From an uncultured Fretibacterium sp. (lineage in GTDB: Bacteria > Synergistota > Synergistia > Synergistales > Aminobacteriaceae): a DNA stretch of 61,491 bases. Positions 50,279-58,167 of the stretch are shown here, piece by piece (position 1 is the first letter of the stretch; every line of letters starts with the position of its first letter). The translations under genes and the position numbers were made by a program. The notes under the pieces are model-generated. The model ran no database searches. It was given only the letters and a program-made list of their open reading frames with translations, and was not told where the DNA came from. The stretch spans positions 1 through 61,491 of the forward strand of contig NZ_CAUUWA010000006.1 in assembly GCF_963548695.1 (NCBI RefSeq), in the 5' to 3' direction.

Positions 50279-51751
50279 CTAAAACCTCCTCAGGCGTGAA
50301 CGACGGATGTTCGCGTAGCGGCGGCTCGCCTCCATCGCCGCATATTGATTCTCCGACGCCTCCATAAAGGCCTCCTCCTCTTCGGAGAGGAGGGGTTTGG
50401 GGGGCTGAAGCTCCTTTTGTATTCTCTGTATCCTCTCGATCAGCAGTTCTATGGCGGACCTCCGCCCCTCGCTCGCCGGGAGATCCTCCTCCGGGACGAT
50501 GTCCTCCAGCCGCGTGTGATAGGAGCCCGACAGATACAGTGAGAGTTTTGCGCAGCCCGGTCCGATCAGCTCGTAAAGGACGCTGGAGGCGAGGATGATC
50601 GTCTGCAGCGCTCCCCCCATCTCCTCGCCGAGCGTCCTCGCTCCGAGGGCCGCGAGGCCAATGGCGACGCCCGCCTGCGGGATCAGGGCCAGCCCGAGGT
50701 AATTTCTGACGTTTTTCGGCTTGTGCATGAGAAGGCATCCCCAGAACGCGCCGGCGTATTTCCCCAGTATACGGACGATGAAATAGACGACCCCGACGAG
50801 AAGGAGCGACACGCGGCCGACGGCAGCCGAGGTGCTGAAGAGCGCGTCCAGCTCGAACGACAACCCCGACCGGACGAAGAACAGAAGAAGGATCGGGGGG
50901 CTGAAGTAGTTCAGCTGCTTGAACAGCTTGTCGTCCTCGGTGAGGTTGACGTAGACCGTACCCATCGACATGCAGCCCAGCAGCGGGGAGACGTCGAAGA
51001 GCGTGCAGATGCCGCAGAACGAGAACAGCAGGGCGATGGCGATGATCAGCCGGTTGTCGGTGGAGTGTTTTTTGAACAGCATCCACTTCATCACGAGGCC
51101 GAAGAAGCAGCCGAGGGCCAGGACCCCCGCGTTGACGGCTATCGGAAGAAGAACGTTTTGAAGGTCGAAGCCTCCGCCCGGCCCGGAGATCGAGGCGAGG
51201 GCCACGGAGATGGCGATGCTGTACTCGACCAGCCCGACGACGTCGTCGAGCGCCACGACCTGCAGGAGCGTGTTGACGAAGTCCCCCTTGGCCCCCGTCT
51301 GCCGGATCGTCATCATGGTCGAGGCGGGCGCGGTCGCCGAGGCGAGCGCGGCCAGAACGACCGAGAAGGCGAAATTGAGACGAAGGACGTAATAGACGAC
51401 GGCGAAGGTGAGGAGCGAGGTCAGGCACGCCTCCAGAACCGTTATAACGATCACCTTCGTCCCGTTCTTCCGCAGCACCGACATCCTGAAAAACTCGCCC
51501 GTGCTGAACGCGATGAAGGCGAGCGCGATGTCCGGCAGAAAGTCCGTGCCGTCGATGATTTTTTGGGGGACGAGGCGCAGACAGTAGGGCCCGATCAGGA
51601 TCCCGGAGACGATATAGGCGGTCACGTCGGGCAGCCTCAGGCGCTTCGTCAGGCGCGTTGCCACAAACCCGGAGAACAGCATGAGCGCCACGGATATGAT
51701 GACGGCGGCGGCCGAGGACGTATTCCGAAAGGCGGAGATGTAATCCGGCAA
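50279..51751 (-). CDS. cation/proton antiporter (CPA2 / KefB-like)
   Basis: The 490-residue protein has about 12 membrane helices with the Na/H exchanger fold: LRLPDVTAYIVSGILIGP near residues 38-55, FIAFSTGEFF near 80, ATAPASTMMTIRQTGAKG near 138 and ALDDVVGLVEYSIAI near 167 (Asp pair where CPA2 carriers bind ions). A short hydrophilic tail (about 425-490) is rich in Glu and Arg with no TrkA-N domain. The TTG start at 51751 has GGAGGGG upstream. It is coupled with the MgtC-like gene, suggesting joint control of ion balance. Confidence 0.85.
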   Translation of the reverse strand: MPDYISAFRNTSSAAAVIISVALMLFSGFVATRLTKRLRLPDVTAYIVSGILIGPYCLRLVPQKIIDGTDFLPDIALAFIAFSTGEFFRMSVLRKNGTKVIVITVLEACLTSLLTFAVVYYVLRLNFAFSVVLAALASATAPASTMMTIRQTGAKGDFVNTLLQVVALDDVVGLVEYSIAISVALASISGPGGGFDLQNVLLPIAVNAGVLALGCFFGLVMKWMLFKKHSTDNRLIIAIALLFSFCGICTLFDVSPLLGCMSMGTVYVNLTEDDKLFKQLNYFSPPILLLFFVRSGLSFELDALFSTSAAVGRVSLLLVGVVYFIVRILGKYAGAFWGCLLMHKPKNVRNYLGLALIPQAGVAIGLAALGARTLGEEMGGALQTIILASSVLYELIGPGCAKLSLYLSGSYHTRLEDIVPEEDLPASEGRRSAIELLIERIQRIQKELQPPKPLLSEEEEAFMEASENQYAAMEASRRYANIRRSRLRRF

Positions 51752-51810
51752 CTTTGCCCCTCCATTCTAGGCTCCCGCGGTGACGGCTCACGGCAACGAC
51801 ATCTTCATCT

Positions 51811-51820
51811 TATAATTATA
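51811..51820. promoter_or_regulatory. palindromic -10 shared by divergent genes
   Basis: TATAATTATA is its own reverse complement, so it offers a perfect TATAAT on each strand between the antiporter operon and the aldolase gene. I see no strong -35 on either side. Confidence 0.45.
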
Positions 51821-51890
51821 TACGTTGTGGAGAACTTCGGTACGCCGCGTCCTCGTTCCGGGCCGAAGCCGGGAAAGTATTCGGGGAAAC

Positions 51891-51918
51891 AACCGCGATG
51901 TGTAAAGCGGTTTTTTTT
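51891..51918 (+). terminator. terminator-type hairpin in the aldolase leader
   Basis: AACCGC pairs with GCGGTT around a 10-base loop, and eight T residues follow directly, only 3-10 bases before the ribosome binding site AGAGGAG. This arrangement suggests attenuation or an upstream transcript end. Confidence 0.6.
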
Positions 51919-51934
51919 GAGAGGAGCGAACGTG

Positions 51935-52579
51935 ATGCTGCTGCAAGAGGAGCGAGAGAGCGTCGTCGATTACTGCCGCAGGCTTGTGACGCACCACCTG
52001 ACCCGAGGGACGGGCGGAAACGTCAGCGTCTGCAATCGGGAGCGGGGATTGATGGCGATCAGCCCCAGCGGGATGGATTACTTCCGGACCGAGCCGGAGG
52101 ATGTCGTGGTGCTCGACCTCGAGGGCCGGGTCGTGGAGGGGAGGCGCGTTCCGTCGAGCGAGGTCGATATGCACCGCGTCCTCTACACCGGACGCGAGGA
52201 CGTCGGGGCGGTGGTGCACACGCACTCGACCTGTGCGACGACCCTGGCCTGCCTGCACGAGGGGCTTCCCCCCGTGCACTACCTGATCGGCTTCTCCGGA
52301 TGCGACGTCCACTGCACCGAATACGCCCCGTTCGGCTCGTCGGAGCTGGCCCGGCTGGCCTTCGAGGGGATGAGGGACCGCTACGCCGTGCTGTTGGGCA
52401 ACCACGGCCTTCTGGCGGCGGGGCCCGACATCCGCTACGCCTTCAACACGGCCGAGGAGATCGAGTTCGTCTGCGAGCTCTACTGCCGGGCCCGCAGCAT
52501 GGGCAAGCCGGTCCTGCTGTCGGAGGCGGATATGGAGGTCGTTTTGGAGAAGTTCAAGAGCTACGGGCAGCGGGACTGA
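51935..52579 (+). CDS. class II aldolase/adducin family protein (fuculose-phosphate aldolase-like)
   Basis: The 214-residue protein has the zinc-dependent aldolase core: TRGTGGNVSVCNR near residue 25, SPSGMDYF, the catalytic glutamate in SSEVDMHRVLY near 72, zinc ligands HTHSTCATTLA near 90 and GNHGLLAAG near 151. Family members cleave sugar-1-phosphates such as fuculose or rhamnulose phosphate, or related substrates. No sugar kinase or isomerase gene is adjacent, so the substrate is open. The ATG at 51935 is preferred over the GTG at 51932 by its distance from AGAGGAG. Confidence 0.87.
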   Translation: MLLQEERESVVDYCRRLVTHHLTRGTGGNVSVCNRERGLMAISPSGMDYFRTEPEDVVVLDLEGRVVEGRRVPSSEVDMHRVLYTGREDVGAVVHTHSTCATTLACLHEGLPPVHYLIGFSGCDVHCTEYAPFGSSELARLAFEGMRDRYAVLLGNHGLLAAGPDIRYAFNTAEEIEFVCELYCRARSMGKPVLLSEADMEVVLEKFKSYGQRD

Positions 52580-52597
52580 CGGGTCGAAAGAGCGGGA

Positions 52598-52963
52598 GTG
52601 GGTACGATGGGAGGGACCGAGGCTTTGAACGAGATCGCGGCGTACGACTCCGACATCAGGAGGATCCTGAACATGGAAGAGGCGTTCGTAAAGACGCCCG
52701 AGCTGTGGGTAAATTATCTGATACGGGAGAGGGAGCAGTCCGACTGGGAGAACTACGTGAGGAGCAGAGAGGCCAAGGGCGAGGCCAGGGGCGAGGCCAG
52801 GGGCGAGATCAGGGGTAAAGCTGAGGGCAAAGCCGAGGGCATCGCCTTCGTTGCGCGGCGGATGCTGGCGCGGGGGCTCTCGCCCGATCTGATAGCGGAG
52901 GACACCGGGCTGTCCCTTGAGGAGGTCCGTGCGCTGCAATCTCAGGCCGGCCCTACGCAGTGA
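52598..52963 (+). pseudogene. 3' fragment of an Rpn-family nuclease gene
   Basis: The 121-codon frame is nearly identical to the last third of the intact Rpn gene at 53052-53990 (it begins at the internal MGTMGGTEALNEI and ends RALQSQAGPTQ). It lacks the nuclease domain entirely and keeps only the helical linker and the GEARGEARGE repeat tail. It is the left copy of a ~395-base direct duplication (52599-52995 and 53626-54022, offset 1027 bases). Confidence 0.75.
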
Positions 52964-52995
52964 GGCGGTGCGTCCCCGGAGGGAGGGAGCGGACA
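52599..52995 (+). repeat. left copy of the ~395-bp direct repeat
   Basis: Matches 53626-54022 with only a few substitutions (for example GATAGCGG against GGTAGCGG). The high identity suggests recent duplication or gene conversion. Confidence 0.8.
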
Positions 52996-53021
52996 CATGG
53001 CCACGCAGGGCCTGGCTTTGC

Positions 53022-53027
53022 TATAAT
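53022..53027 (+). promoter_or_regulatory. extended -10 promoter of the Rpn gene
   Basis: TTTGCTATAAT at 53017-53027 contains a TG-extended TATAAT, 25 bases before the Rpn ATG. There is no good -35. Confidence 0.5.
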
Positions 53028-53051
53028 GAAGCCGACAAGGGGGCGGGGACC

Positions 53052-53990
53052 ATGCGTGACGACGCGTTAAAAAAAGGAAAAAGCGGCCTCAACAGGCTGA
53101 ACGACAGATTGTTCAAGTACATTTTCGCCTCAAGGCAGCACAAGGCGAACCTGATACGTTTTTTGAACGATGTCCTGGACGACCCCGAGAGGATTATCGC
53201 CGACATCAAGTACCTCGACAGGGAACAAGACCCGCCCATCCTTCGGGGAAAGGGGACGCGCTTCGACGTAAGGGCTAAGACGTCCGACGGACGCGTTTTC
53301 CAGGTTGAGGTCCAGGTCCGGGATGAGGATGATTTTCTCAAACGCTGCCTCTTCTACACCTGCGCGAATTACACCTCGCAGATCGTCGCCGGCGAGCCCT
53401 ACGGGCAGCTGGGTGAGGTCGTGTTCATCGCCGTGCTGGACTTCAATACGTTTCCCGACAAGCCGGACGCCTTCCACTCCATCCAGCGGATGCTGGACGT
53501 GGAGAACCACAAGTGCTACTGCAGCGGGATTGAGATGCACTTTCTCGAGCTTCCGAAGATGAGGAAGCTGGGGAGAGGGAAATCCCCCGACAGGATGACG
53601 GGACTGGAGAGGATGTTGATGTACATGGGTACGATGGGAGGGACCGAGGCTTTGAACGAGATCGCGGCGTACGACTCCGACATCAGGAGGATCCTGAACA
53701 TGGAAGAGGCGTTCGTAAAGACGCCCGAGCTGTGGGTAAATTATCTGATACGGGAGAGGGAGCAGTCCGACTGGGAGAACTACGTGAGGAGCAGAGAGGC
53801 CAAGGGCGAGGCCAGGGGCGAGGCCAGGGGCGAGATCAGGGGTAAAGCTGAGGGCAAAGCCGAGGGCATCGCCTTCGTCGCGCGGCGGATGCTGGCGAGA
53901 GGCCTTTCACCCGATCTGGTAGCGGAGAACACCGGGCTGTCCCTTGAGGAGGTCCGTGCTCTGCAATCTCAGGCCGGCCCGACGCAGTGA
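53052..53990 (+). CDS. Rpn-family PD-(D/E)XK nuclease / putative transposase
   Basis: Rpn proteins are DNA endonucleases that promote RecA-independent recombination. The 312-residue protein has the family N-terminus (NRLNDRLFKYIFASRQHKANLIRFLNDVL), the nuclease core FDVRAKTSDGRVFQVEVQVRDEDDFLKRC (Asp, then Glu-x-Gln) near residues 74-104, and FPDKPDAFHSIQRMLD, followed by a helical region and the GEARGEARGE tail (about 250-275). The ATG at 53052 follows GGGGCGGGG. A fragment of its 3' third lies upstream in the duplication. Confidence 0.88.
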   Translation: MRDDALKKGKSGLNRLNDRLFKYIFASRQHKANLIRFLNDVLDDPERIIADIKYLDREQDPPILRGKGTRFDVRAKTSDGRVFQVEVQVRDEDDFLKRCLFYTCANYTSQIVAGEPYGQLGEVVFIAVLDFNTFPDKPDAFHSIQRMLDVENHKCYCSGIEMHFLELPKMRKLGRGKSPDRMTGLERMLMYMGTMGGTEALNEIAAYDSDIRRILNMEEAFVKTPELWVNYLIREREQSDWENYVRSREAKGEARGEARGEIRGKAEGKAEGIAFVARRMLARGLSPDLVAENTGLSLEEVRALQSQAGPTQ

Positions 53991-54022
53991 GGCGGCGCGT
54001 CCCCTGCGGGAGGGAGCGGGCG
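53626..54022 (+). repeat. right copy of the ~395-bp direct repeat
   Basis: It covers the 3' third of the intact Rpn gene and about 30 bases downstream. The partner copy is at 52599-52995. Confidence 0.8.
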
Positions 54023-54061
54023 CAGGAGACCTTACGGGCAAGGATATAACCAGGGGACAAC

Positions 54062-54087
54062 AAAAAACGGGCCCCGAAGGGCCCGGA
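54062..54087 (-). terminator. terminator for the leftward Rpn/NYN transcript
   Basis: On the minus strand CGGGCCC-TTCG-GGGCCCG followed by TTTTTT. It ends transcription coming from the NYN and second Rpn genes. Confidence 0.85.
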
Positions 54088-54169
54088 GCTGGGCAAGGGC
54101 CGCGACAGATGGGGCGGGGGAGGCCGGCAGCAACTATCCGATCTTGGATCACGCCCCGCCACTCACGGC

Positions 54170-54601
54170 CTACACAGGCTCAGAAGCGGCGGCGGGCTGG
54201 GGGAAAACAGACCGCAAAAGATCAATATGTTCATTGAGATCGAATCGGATAGACGCCCACATAGGGTCAAGGACAAACTCAATGCCTTCGCGGCGGGCAA
54301 GTTTTGCCGCGGGAACAAAATCACTGTCTCCTGACACCAGAACAATACGATCGGCCTGTTTTTTAAACGCAATGGAAGCAATATCAAGTCCAATACGCAT
54401 ATCGACGCCTTTTTGCTTGAACGTAGGGCTGATATCATCCTCTTCGAGGTCGTCAAGCCCAATCTCTTTTCGGCACAGCTTTTTAAGGGTTCCTCGCTTT
54501 TTTAAGTGGGTAGTCCTATCCGTAGCTTCCCTGCGATGAGGTAAATCATTGAGATACGGTACTCTTTTATAAACCAACCACTCCTTATAGCGAGGAGCCA
54601 T
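54170..54601 (-). pseudogene. NYN-domain (LabA/PIN-like) protein, 5'-truncated
   Basis: The C-terminal part is a clear NYN ribonuclease domain: FKQKGVDMRIGLDIASIAF, then RIVLVSGDSDFVPAAKLARREG and DPMWASIRFDLNEHID, with two of the expected acidic sites. The usual first strand with its catalytic Asp (FIDGxN-like) is missing. The first 37 codons (MAPRYKEWLVYK..., bases 54490-54601) are not NYN sequence; they are a copy of a 112-base inverted-repeat element that also occurs before the next gene. I read this as an NYN gene cut by the element, possibly still translated from an ATG near the element's edge. Confidence 0.65.
54488..54599 (-). repeat. 112-bp element with 11-bp inverted ends, copy A
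   Basis: Ends GGTTCCTCGCT and AGCGAGGAGCC, with one mismatch between them. Inner nested repeats (AAGTGG/CCACT, CCGTA/TACGG, ATGA/TCAT) make the whole unit nearly self-complementary. It forms the 5' part of the truncated NYN frame and is followed on the plus strand by T8. Confidence 0.75.
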
Positions 54602-54606
54602 TTTTT

Positions 54607-55602
54607 TTACTTTTCCTGTGCGACAAGGCTTTGCAGCTCTTCAAGGGAAAGACGGGTAAAATGAGAGATCAGATCCGGAGGCATCCCCTCCCTCAACATG
54701 GCACAAGCCGTAGCGCGTCTCTCCAAAAGTTCGCCTTCGGCCCTGCCTTCGGCTCTGCCTTTGGCTTCGCCCTCGGCCCTGCCTTCGGCCCTGCCTTCGG
54801 CTCTGCCCTCGGCCCTGCCCTCGGCCCTGCCTTCGGCCCTGCCTTCGGCCCTGCCCTCGGCCCTGCCTTGTCTGAGCACGTCGTTGATGTAGGTGTTCGT
54901 CACCGTCTCCTGGTCAAACAGCATCGTCATGATGTCCATCACTTCCACCTCTCTTTTCTCCAGATATTCCCTCAGCACGCCCCGGTCTTTGCAGAGGCGT
55001 ATCGTCTCGTGAAGAGCCTTCCTCGTCATCCCGTAGAGCTTCACCTGCTCCTTGAGCACCTTGCAGAACGTCACGTACTGGGTGATGATGTCTCCTTCAC
55101 CCTCGCCATAGATGACCCTGGCCCGTACCTCAACGGCACATTCCTTACTATCAAAAAACACCTTTGACAGCGAGAGCTCGCTGGGGCGATTTTTTCGGTC
55201 GCCCGTGTAGATGACGTAGAGTTCCGGTTCAGGCAGTTTGACGCGGCGGCTGGCATAGAGGTTCTCCCCCAAATCGCTCAGATGCCTCTGCCAGGTCTTA
55301 GCCATGTAGAGCAGGGCACGGATAAGGATGTTCTCAGTCCAGGTACTCTGAGCCTCCAGAAGGATCATCAGCCGGTTCGACACCATGAAGCCCAGATCAT
55401 TATAGAGGCCATCCACCATGACGTTCTCGATGGTGATGTCCGTCAGGTCCGTCTCCGTAGCTCTCGTATCCTCCGGGTGCAGTGTCCGGTAGAGCTGCAG
55501 CAGGTACTTTTTGTCGCCGAACAGATCGGAGAAGACGCTGGCCTTTATCGTGCGCTTCATCCCCTCCGGTGCGCGCATCGTCTGCGGCTCTGTCTTCCCC
55601 AT
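54607..55602 (-). CDS. second Rpn-family PD-(D/E)XK nuclease / putative transposase
   Basis: The 331-residue protein has an Rpn-type core (ASVFSDLFGDKKYLLQLYRTL; NRLMILLEAQSTWTENILIRALLYMAKTW with Glu-x-Gln near residue 83), divergent from the first Rpn. A tail of GRAEGRAE repeats, encoded by a 12-base tandem array (about 54738-54871), precedes the C-terminal helix. I set the start at 55602, where AGGAGG lies 8 bases upstream; the frame remains open through the 112-base element to 55791, but those codons belong to the repeat. A TATAAT at 55627-55632 abuts the element. Confidence 0.85.
   Translation of the reverse strand: MGKTEPQTMRAPEGMKRTIKASVFSDLFGDKKYLLQLYRTLHPEDTRATETDLTDITIENVMVDGLYNDLGFMVSNRLMILLEAQSTWTENILIRALLYMAKTWQRHLSDLGENLYASRRVKLPEPELYVIYTGDRKNRPSELSLSKVFFDSKECAVEVRARVIYGEGEGDIITQYVTFCKVLKEQVKLYGMTRKALHETIRLCKDRGVLREYLEKREVEVMDIMTMLFDQETVTNTYINDVLRQGRAEGRAEGRAEGRAEGRAEGRAEGRAEGRAEGEAKGRAEGRAEGELLERRATACAMLREGMPPDLISHFTRLSLEELQSLVAQEK
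54738..54871 (-). repeat. 12-base tandem array encoding GRAE repeats
   Basis: Units of about 12 bases (GGCCGAGGGCAG and close variants on the minus strand) encode Gly-Arg-Ala-Glu repeats in the second Rpn protein. Such arrays change length easily by slippage without breaking the frame. Confidence 0.8.
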
Positions 55603-55632
55603 GCCGAACACCTCCTGGTTGATACCATTATA

Positions 55633-55744
55633 GGCTCCTCGCTTTTTTAAGTGGGCAGCCCTATCCGTAGCTTCCCTGCGATGAGGTAAATCATTGAGAT
55701 ACGGTACTCTTTTATAAACCAACCACTCCTTATAGCGAGGAGCC
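55633..55744 (-). repeat. 112-bp element with 11-bp inverted ends, copy B
   Basis: Perfect ends GGCTCCTCGCT and AGCGAGGAGCC. It differs from copy A at only a few positions. It lies between the promoter-like TATAAT of the second Rpn gene and an upstream terminator-type hairpin. Confidence 0.8.
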
Positions 55745-55746
55745 AT

Positions 55747-55806
55747 AAAAAATCCCCCGAGCTCGGCACCTTCTGGACAAAGCGAAAGCACTTACGGTCG
55801 GGGGAT
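55747..55806 (-). terminator. terminator-type hairpin upstream of the 112-bp element
   Basis: On the minus strand ATCCCCCGA and TCGGGGGAT are separated by about 36 bases and followed by TTTTTT. Upstream on the same strand TTGACG and TAAAAA (about 55858-55834) could form a promoter, so a small RNA of about 80 bases is possible. Confidence 0.5.
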
Positions 55807-56221
55807 GACATCATTATTCATAACGTATTTATTTTTACATGATTTCCTTGCTCCGTCAACCTTATCTGTCCGTGATCTCCTTATTGAAAAACAATTTTCC
55901 TGCGGATTGGGGACCTCATGCCTCCCGCACCGTCCGTCCCAGAAAGGCCCGGAGCAGTACAAACACCTGCTTCTTACCCCTCGGTCTCGTAGCCGCTCGA
56001 CCGCTCCCCTTACATAAGCAGACTGCCATAAGCAGACAACCGGCAAGGTACCAGCCGAGTTGGTCGCTTATAAGCGAGAAAGCAAATCTCTGATTTGCGT
56101 TTTCGAGCTTAGGGGTTTCATCAGATTCTCCACCAGGGGCTTCATCAGGAGAGCCTTAAAGCAGAGGGGCAGGGACAGCGGAAACGATCGGAGCGGAGGC
56201 CAGCCAAGCCGGGCCCAAAAA
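55807..56221. other. gene-free region with inverted repeat
   Basis: No supported coding frame. A hairpin AAAGCAAATC-TCT-GATTTGC near 56079-56100 and imperfect direct repeats (CATAAGCAGAC twice near 56012-56038; TTCATCAG near 56116 and 56140) are present. Composition is mixed and lower in GC than the flanking pilus genes. Confidence 0.45.
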
Positions 56222-56253
56222 CAAAAAAGCCGGGCCTTGCGGGCCCGGCTTCT
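56222..56253 (-). terminator. terminator downstream of the pilin gene
   Basis: On the minus strand AAGCCGGGCC and GGCCCGGCTT form a long stem followed by TTTTG, 16 bases past the pilin stop. Confidence 0.88.
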
Positions 56254-56268
56254 CACAAAAACTATTCT

Positions 56269-56703
56269 CTACTTGATGATCAAAATCGGGAAGGCCATCT
56301 CGCCCTTTACCGGATCCAGAGCGGCATTGGTCTTCAACTTATCGATAACCTCCTGCCCACCGACCTTATCCTTAAGAGGCTCAATCGACACAATACCCGT
56401 CGATCCCGTGTAATGGATCTTATACTTCTCCTTCACCAGATCCGGCTTCTCCATACGCTTGGCCATTTCCTTAATATCAATCGCAGTCTTGATCTGGGCC
56501 TCCGTCTTGCCGACGCCGCCGCCCATCTCACCAATCGTGGTGACGACAGCCGCCTTCAATCCCCGCATCTCGCTGAGGGCCGCGGAAGCCAACGCGGAAT
56601 TCGTGGCCGAACCGCTGGAGAGCAGCATAGCCGCCGCAAGAATACCGATGATGATGATGACGATCAACAGCTCGACGAGGGTGAAACCTTTGCGCATTTT
56701 CAT
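56269..56703 (-). CDS. type IV pilin-like prepilin
   Basis: A 144-residue precursor with the leader MKMRKG, then FTLVELLIVIIIIGILAAAML: cleavage before Phe and Glu5 in the mature protein, as for type IVa pilins. The small C-terminal domain is helix plus short strands, with no disulfide pair. The ATG at 56703 follows AAGGAGGAATTAC. It is the last gene of the pilB-pilT-pilC cluster but has its own promoter and terminator, which fits high-level expression of a major pilin. Confidence 0.87.
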   Translation of the reverse strand: MKMRKGFTLVELLIVIIIIGILAAAMLLSSGSATNSALASAALSEMRGLKAAVVTTIGEMGGGVGKTEAQIKTAIDIKEMAKRMEKPDLVKEKYKIHYTGSTGIVSIEPLKDKVGGQEVIDKLKTNAALDPVKGEMAFPILIIK

Positions 56704-56757
56704 TGTAATTCCTCCTTGTGATTTTTGTCCCACGCACTGTGGAACTTTATGATGGTT

Positions 56758-56785
56758 ATTATAAGGATTTATAACCCATAAGCAA
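56758..56785 (-). promoter_or_regulatory. pilin gene promoter
   Basis: On the minus strand TTGCTT (56785-56780) and TATAAT (56763-56758) with a 16-base spacer, about 55 bases before the pilin ATG. Confidence 0.7.
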
Positions 56786-56814
56786 TAGGTCTTAAGTCTC
56801 ATTCTGTCACTTTC

Positions 56815-58041
56815 TCACGTCATTTGGGACATCACCGACGTGATAGGTCCAAAGATGGCTATGGCGATCAGGGCCACGATGCCGCCCACGATCACGATCA
56901 TCACCGGCTCCATCAGGGAGGTCATGGCCTTGATCTGCTCGTCCAGCTCCTGATCGTACCAGGAGGCCACGCGCTCCAGCATCTCGTCCAGGTGGCCCGT
57001 CTCCTCGCCGATGCGCATCATCTGGCAGACCAGGGGGGGGAAGACCTTGGCGTTCTTCGCCGCGTCGCCCAGGTTCAGGCCGGACTTGGCCGAGGCCTGG
57101 AGCTCAGCGAACCCGGCGCGGATTACGTCGTTGCCTGCCACCTCCTCCGCCATCTCGAGCCCCCTCAGAATGGGTACCCCCGCCGAGACCAACGAGGCCA
57201 GGGTCTGGGAGGATCGGGCCATGGCCGATTTGAAGACCAGGGTCTTGATCACCGGCAGCTTCAGCTTCAGCCTGTCCATGAAGGGCTTCGTCAAAGGGCT
57301 CTTCAGCAGCCAGACAAGCCCCGCTATGACGGCGAACGTCACGCCTACGATCATCTTCCAGTTGTTCTCGCAGTAGTCCCCAAAATCGAACATCGCCTGC
57401 GTCAACATGGGAAGCTCTATTTTCATTCCCTCAAAGACCTGCTTGAACTTCGGCAGGATGAACGCGATGAAGACCACCACCACGGCGACCGCGAAGAGGA
57501 TGACGAAGGATGGGTAGAACATGGCGGACTTGATCTTGCCGACCAGGGCCGCCTGCTTTTCCAGCAGGCCCGCCACGCGATCTAGGGAGTCATCCAACAA
57601 GCCGCCCTCCTCGCCCGCCTGGACCAGCGAGATCATCATGGTGTTGAACACATCGTGCTGCTTCATGGCCTGGCTGATGGGGACGCCGCGGTCGATGTTG
57701 CTTTTGACGTCCAGCAGCACATCCTTGAAGATCATGCTCTTCTCCTGGTCCGAGATGATGTCGATCGCCGCCGTCAGGCTCAGCCCGGCCTTGACCATCG
57801 TCGCGAACTGCCGAAAGAAGACCATCTTGGTCTTTGCCGGCACTGTACCGATGCGCTGGAGCTTGTCGAACAGCGACATCGAGCTGTTGGCAACAGCCCT
57901 GTTTCCCCCTCCGGCGTTCAGGGAGAGCACCAAGATGCCCCTCTGCTTCAGGGCATCGAGGGCCATCCCCTGGCTCTCCGCCTCCACCTGCCCCTCGACA
58001 ACACTGCCGCCCGCGTCGCGGCCTCTGTATCTGAAGTTCAT
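56815..58041 (-). CDS. pilC: type IV pilus inner-membrane platform protein PilC
   Basis: The 408-residue protein starts MNFRYRGRDAGGSVVEGQVEA and has the duplicated GspF/PilC domain with FFRQFATMVKAGLSLTAAIDI near residue 74 and SQTLASLVSAGVPILRGLEMA near 280, plus three hydrophobic helices (about 175-200, 225-245, 380-405). PilC anchors the assembly ATPase PilB and the retraction ATPase PilT, both encoded upstream. It is a different protein from the GspF at 27.5-28.6 kb. Confidence 0.92.
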   Translation of the reverse strand: MNFRYRGRDAGGSVVEGQVEAESQGMALDALKQRGILVLSLNAGGGNRAVANSSMSLFDKLQRIGTVPAKTKMVFFRQFATMVKAGLSLTAAIDIISDQEKSMIFKDVLLDVKSNIDRGVPISQAMKQHDVFNTMMISLVQAGEEGGLLDDSLDRVAGLLEKQAALVGKIKSAMFYPSFVILFAVAVVVVFIAFILPKFKQVFEGMKIELPMLTQAMFDFGDYCENNWKMIVGVTFAVIAGLVWLLKSPLTKPFMDRLKLKLPVIKTLVFKSAMARSSQTLASLVSAGVPILRGLEMAEEVAGNDVIRAGFAELQASAKSGLNLGDAAKNAKVFPPLVCQMMRIGEETGHLDEMLERVASWYDQELDEQIKAMTSLMEPVMIVIVGGIVALIAIAIFGPITSVMSQMT

Positions 58042-58167
58042 CGTACCCTCCCCGTCATCATGGCCTGCTTAATATGGGGACTTTACCCCCATCCCCCCAC
58101 GCCGCTATCACACCGCTATTACGCTGGGCACAGGGAGGCTTCATGGATTAAAACAGCGTTTCCTCAG

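Noticed and set aside
54490..54601. MAPRYKEW... as the native N-terminus of the NYN protein
   Set aside because: The same codons occur before an unrelated Rpn gene and coincide with an inverted-repeat element.
54738..54871. CRISPR-like repeat array
   Set aside because: Units are 12 bases with no spacers and encode an in-frame GRAE repeat tail.
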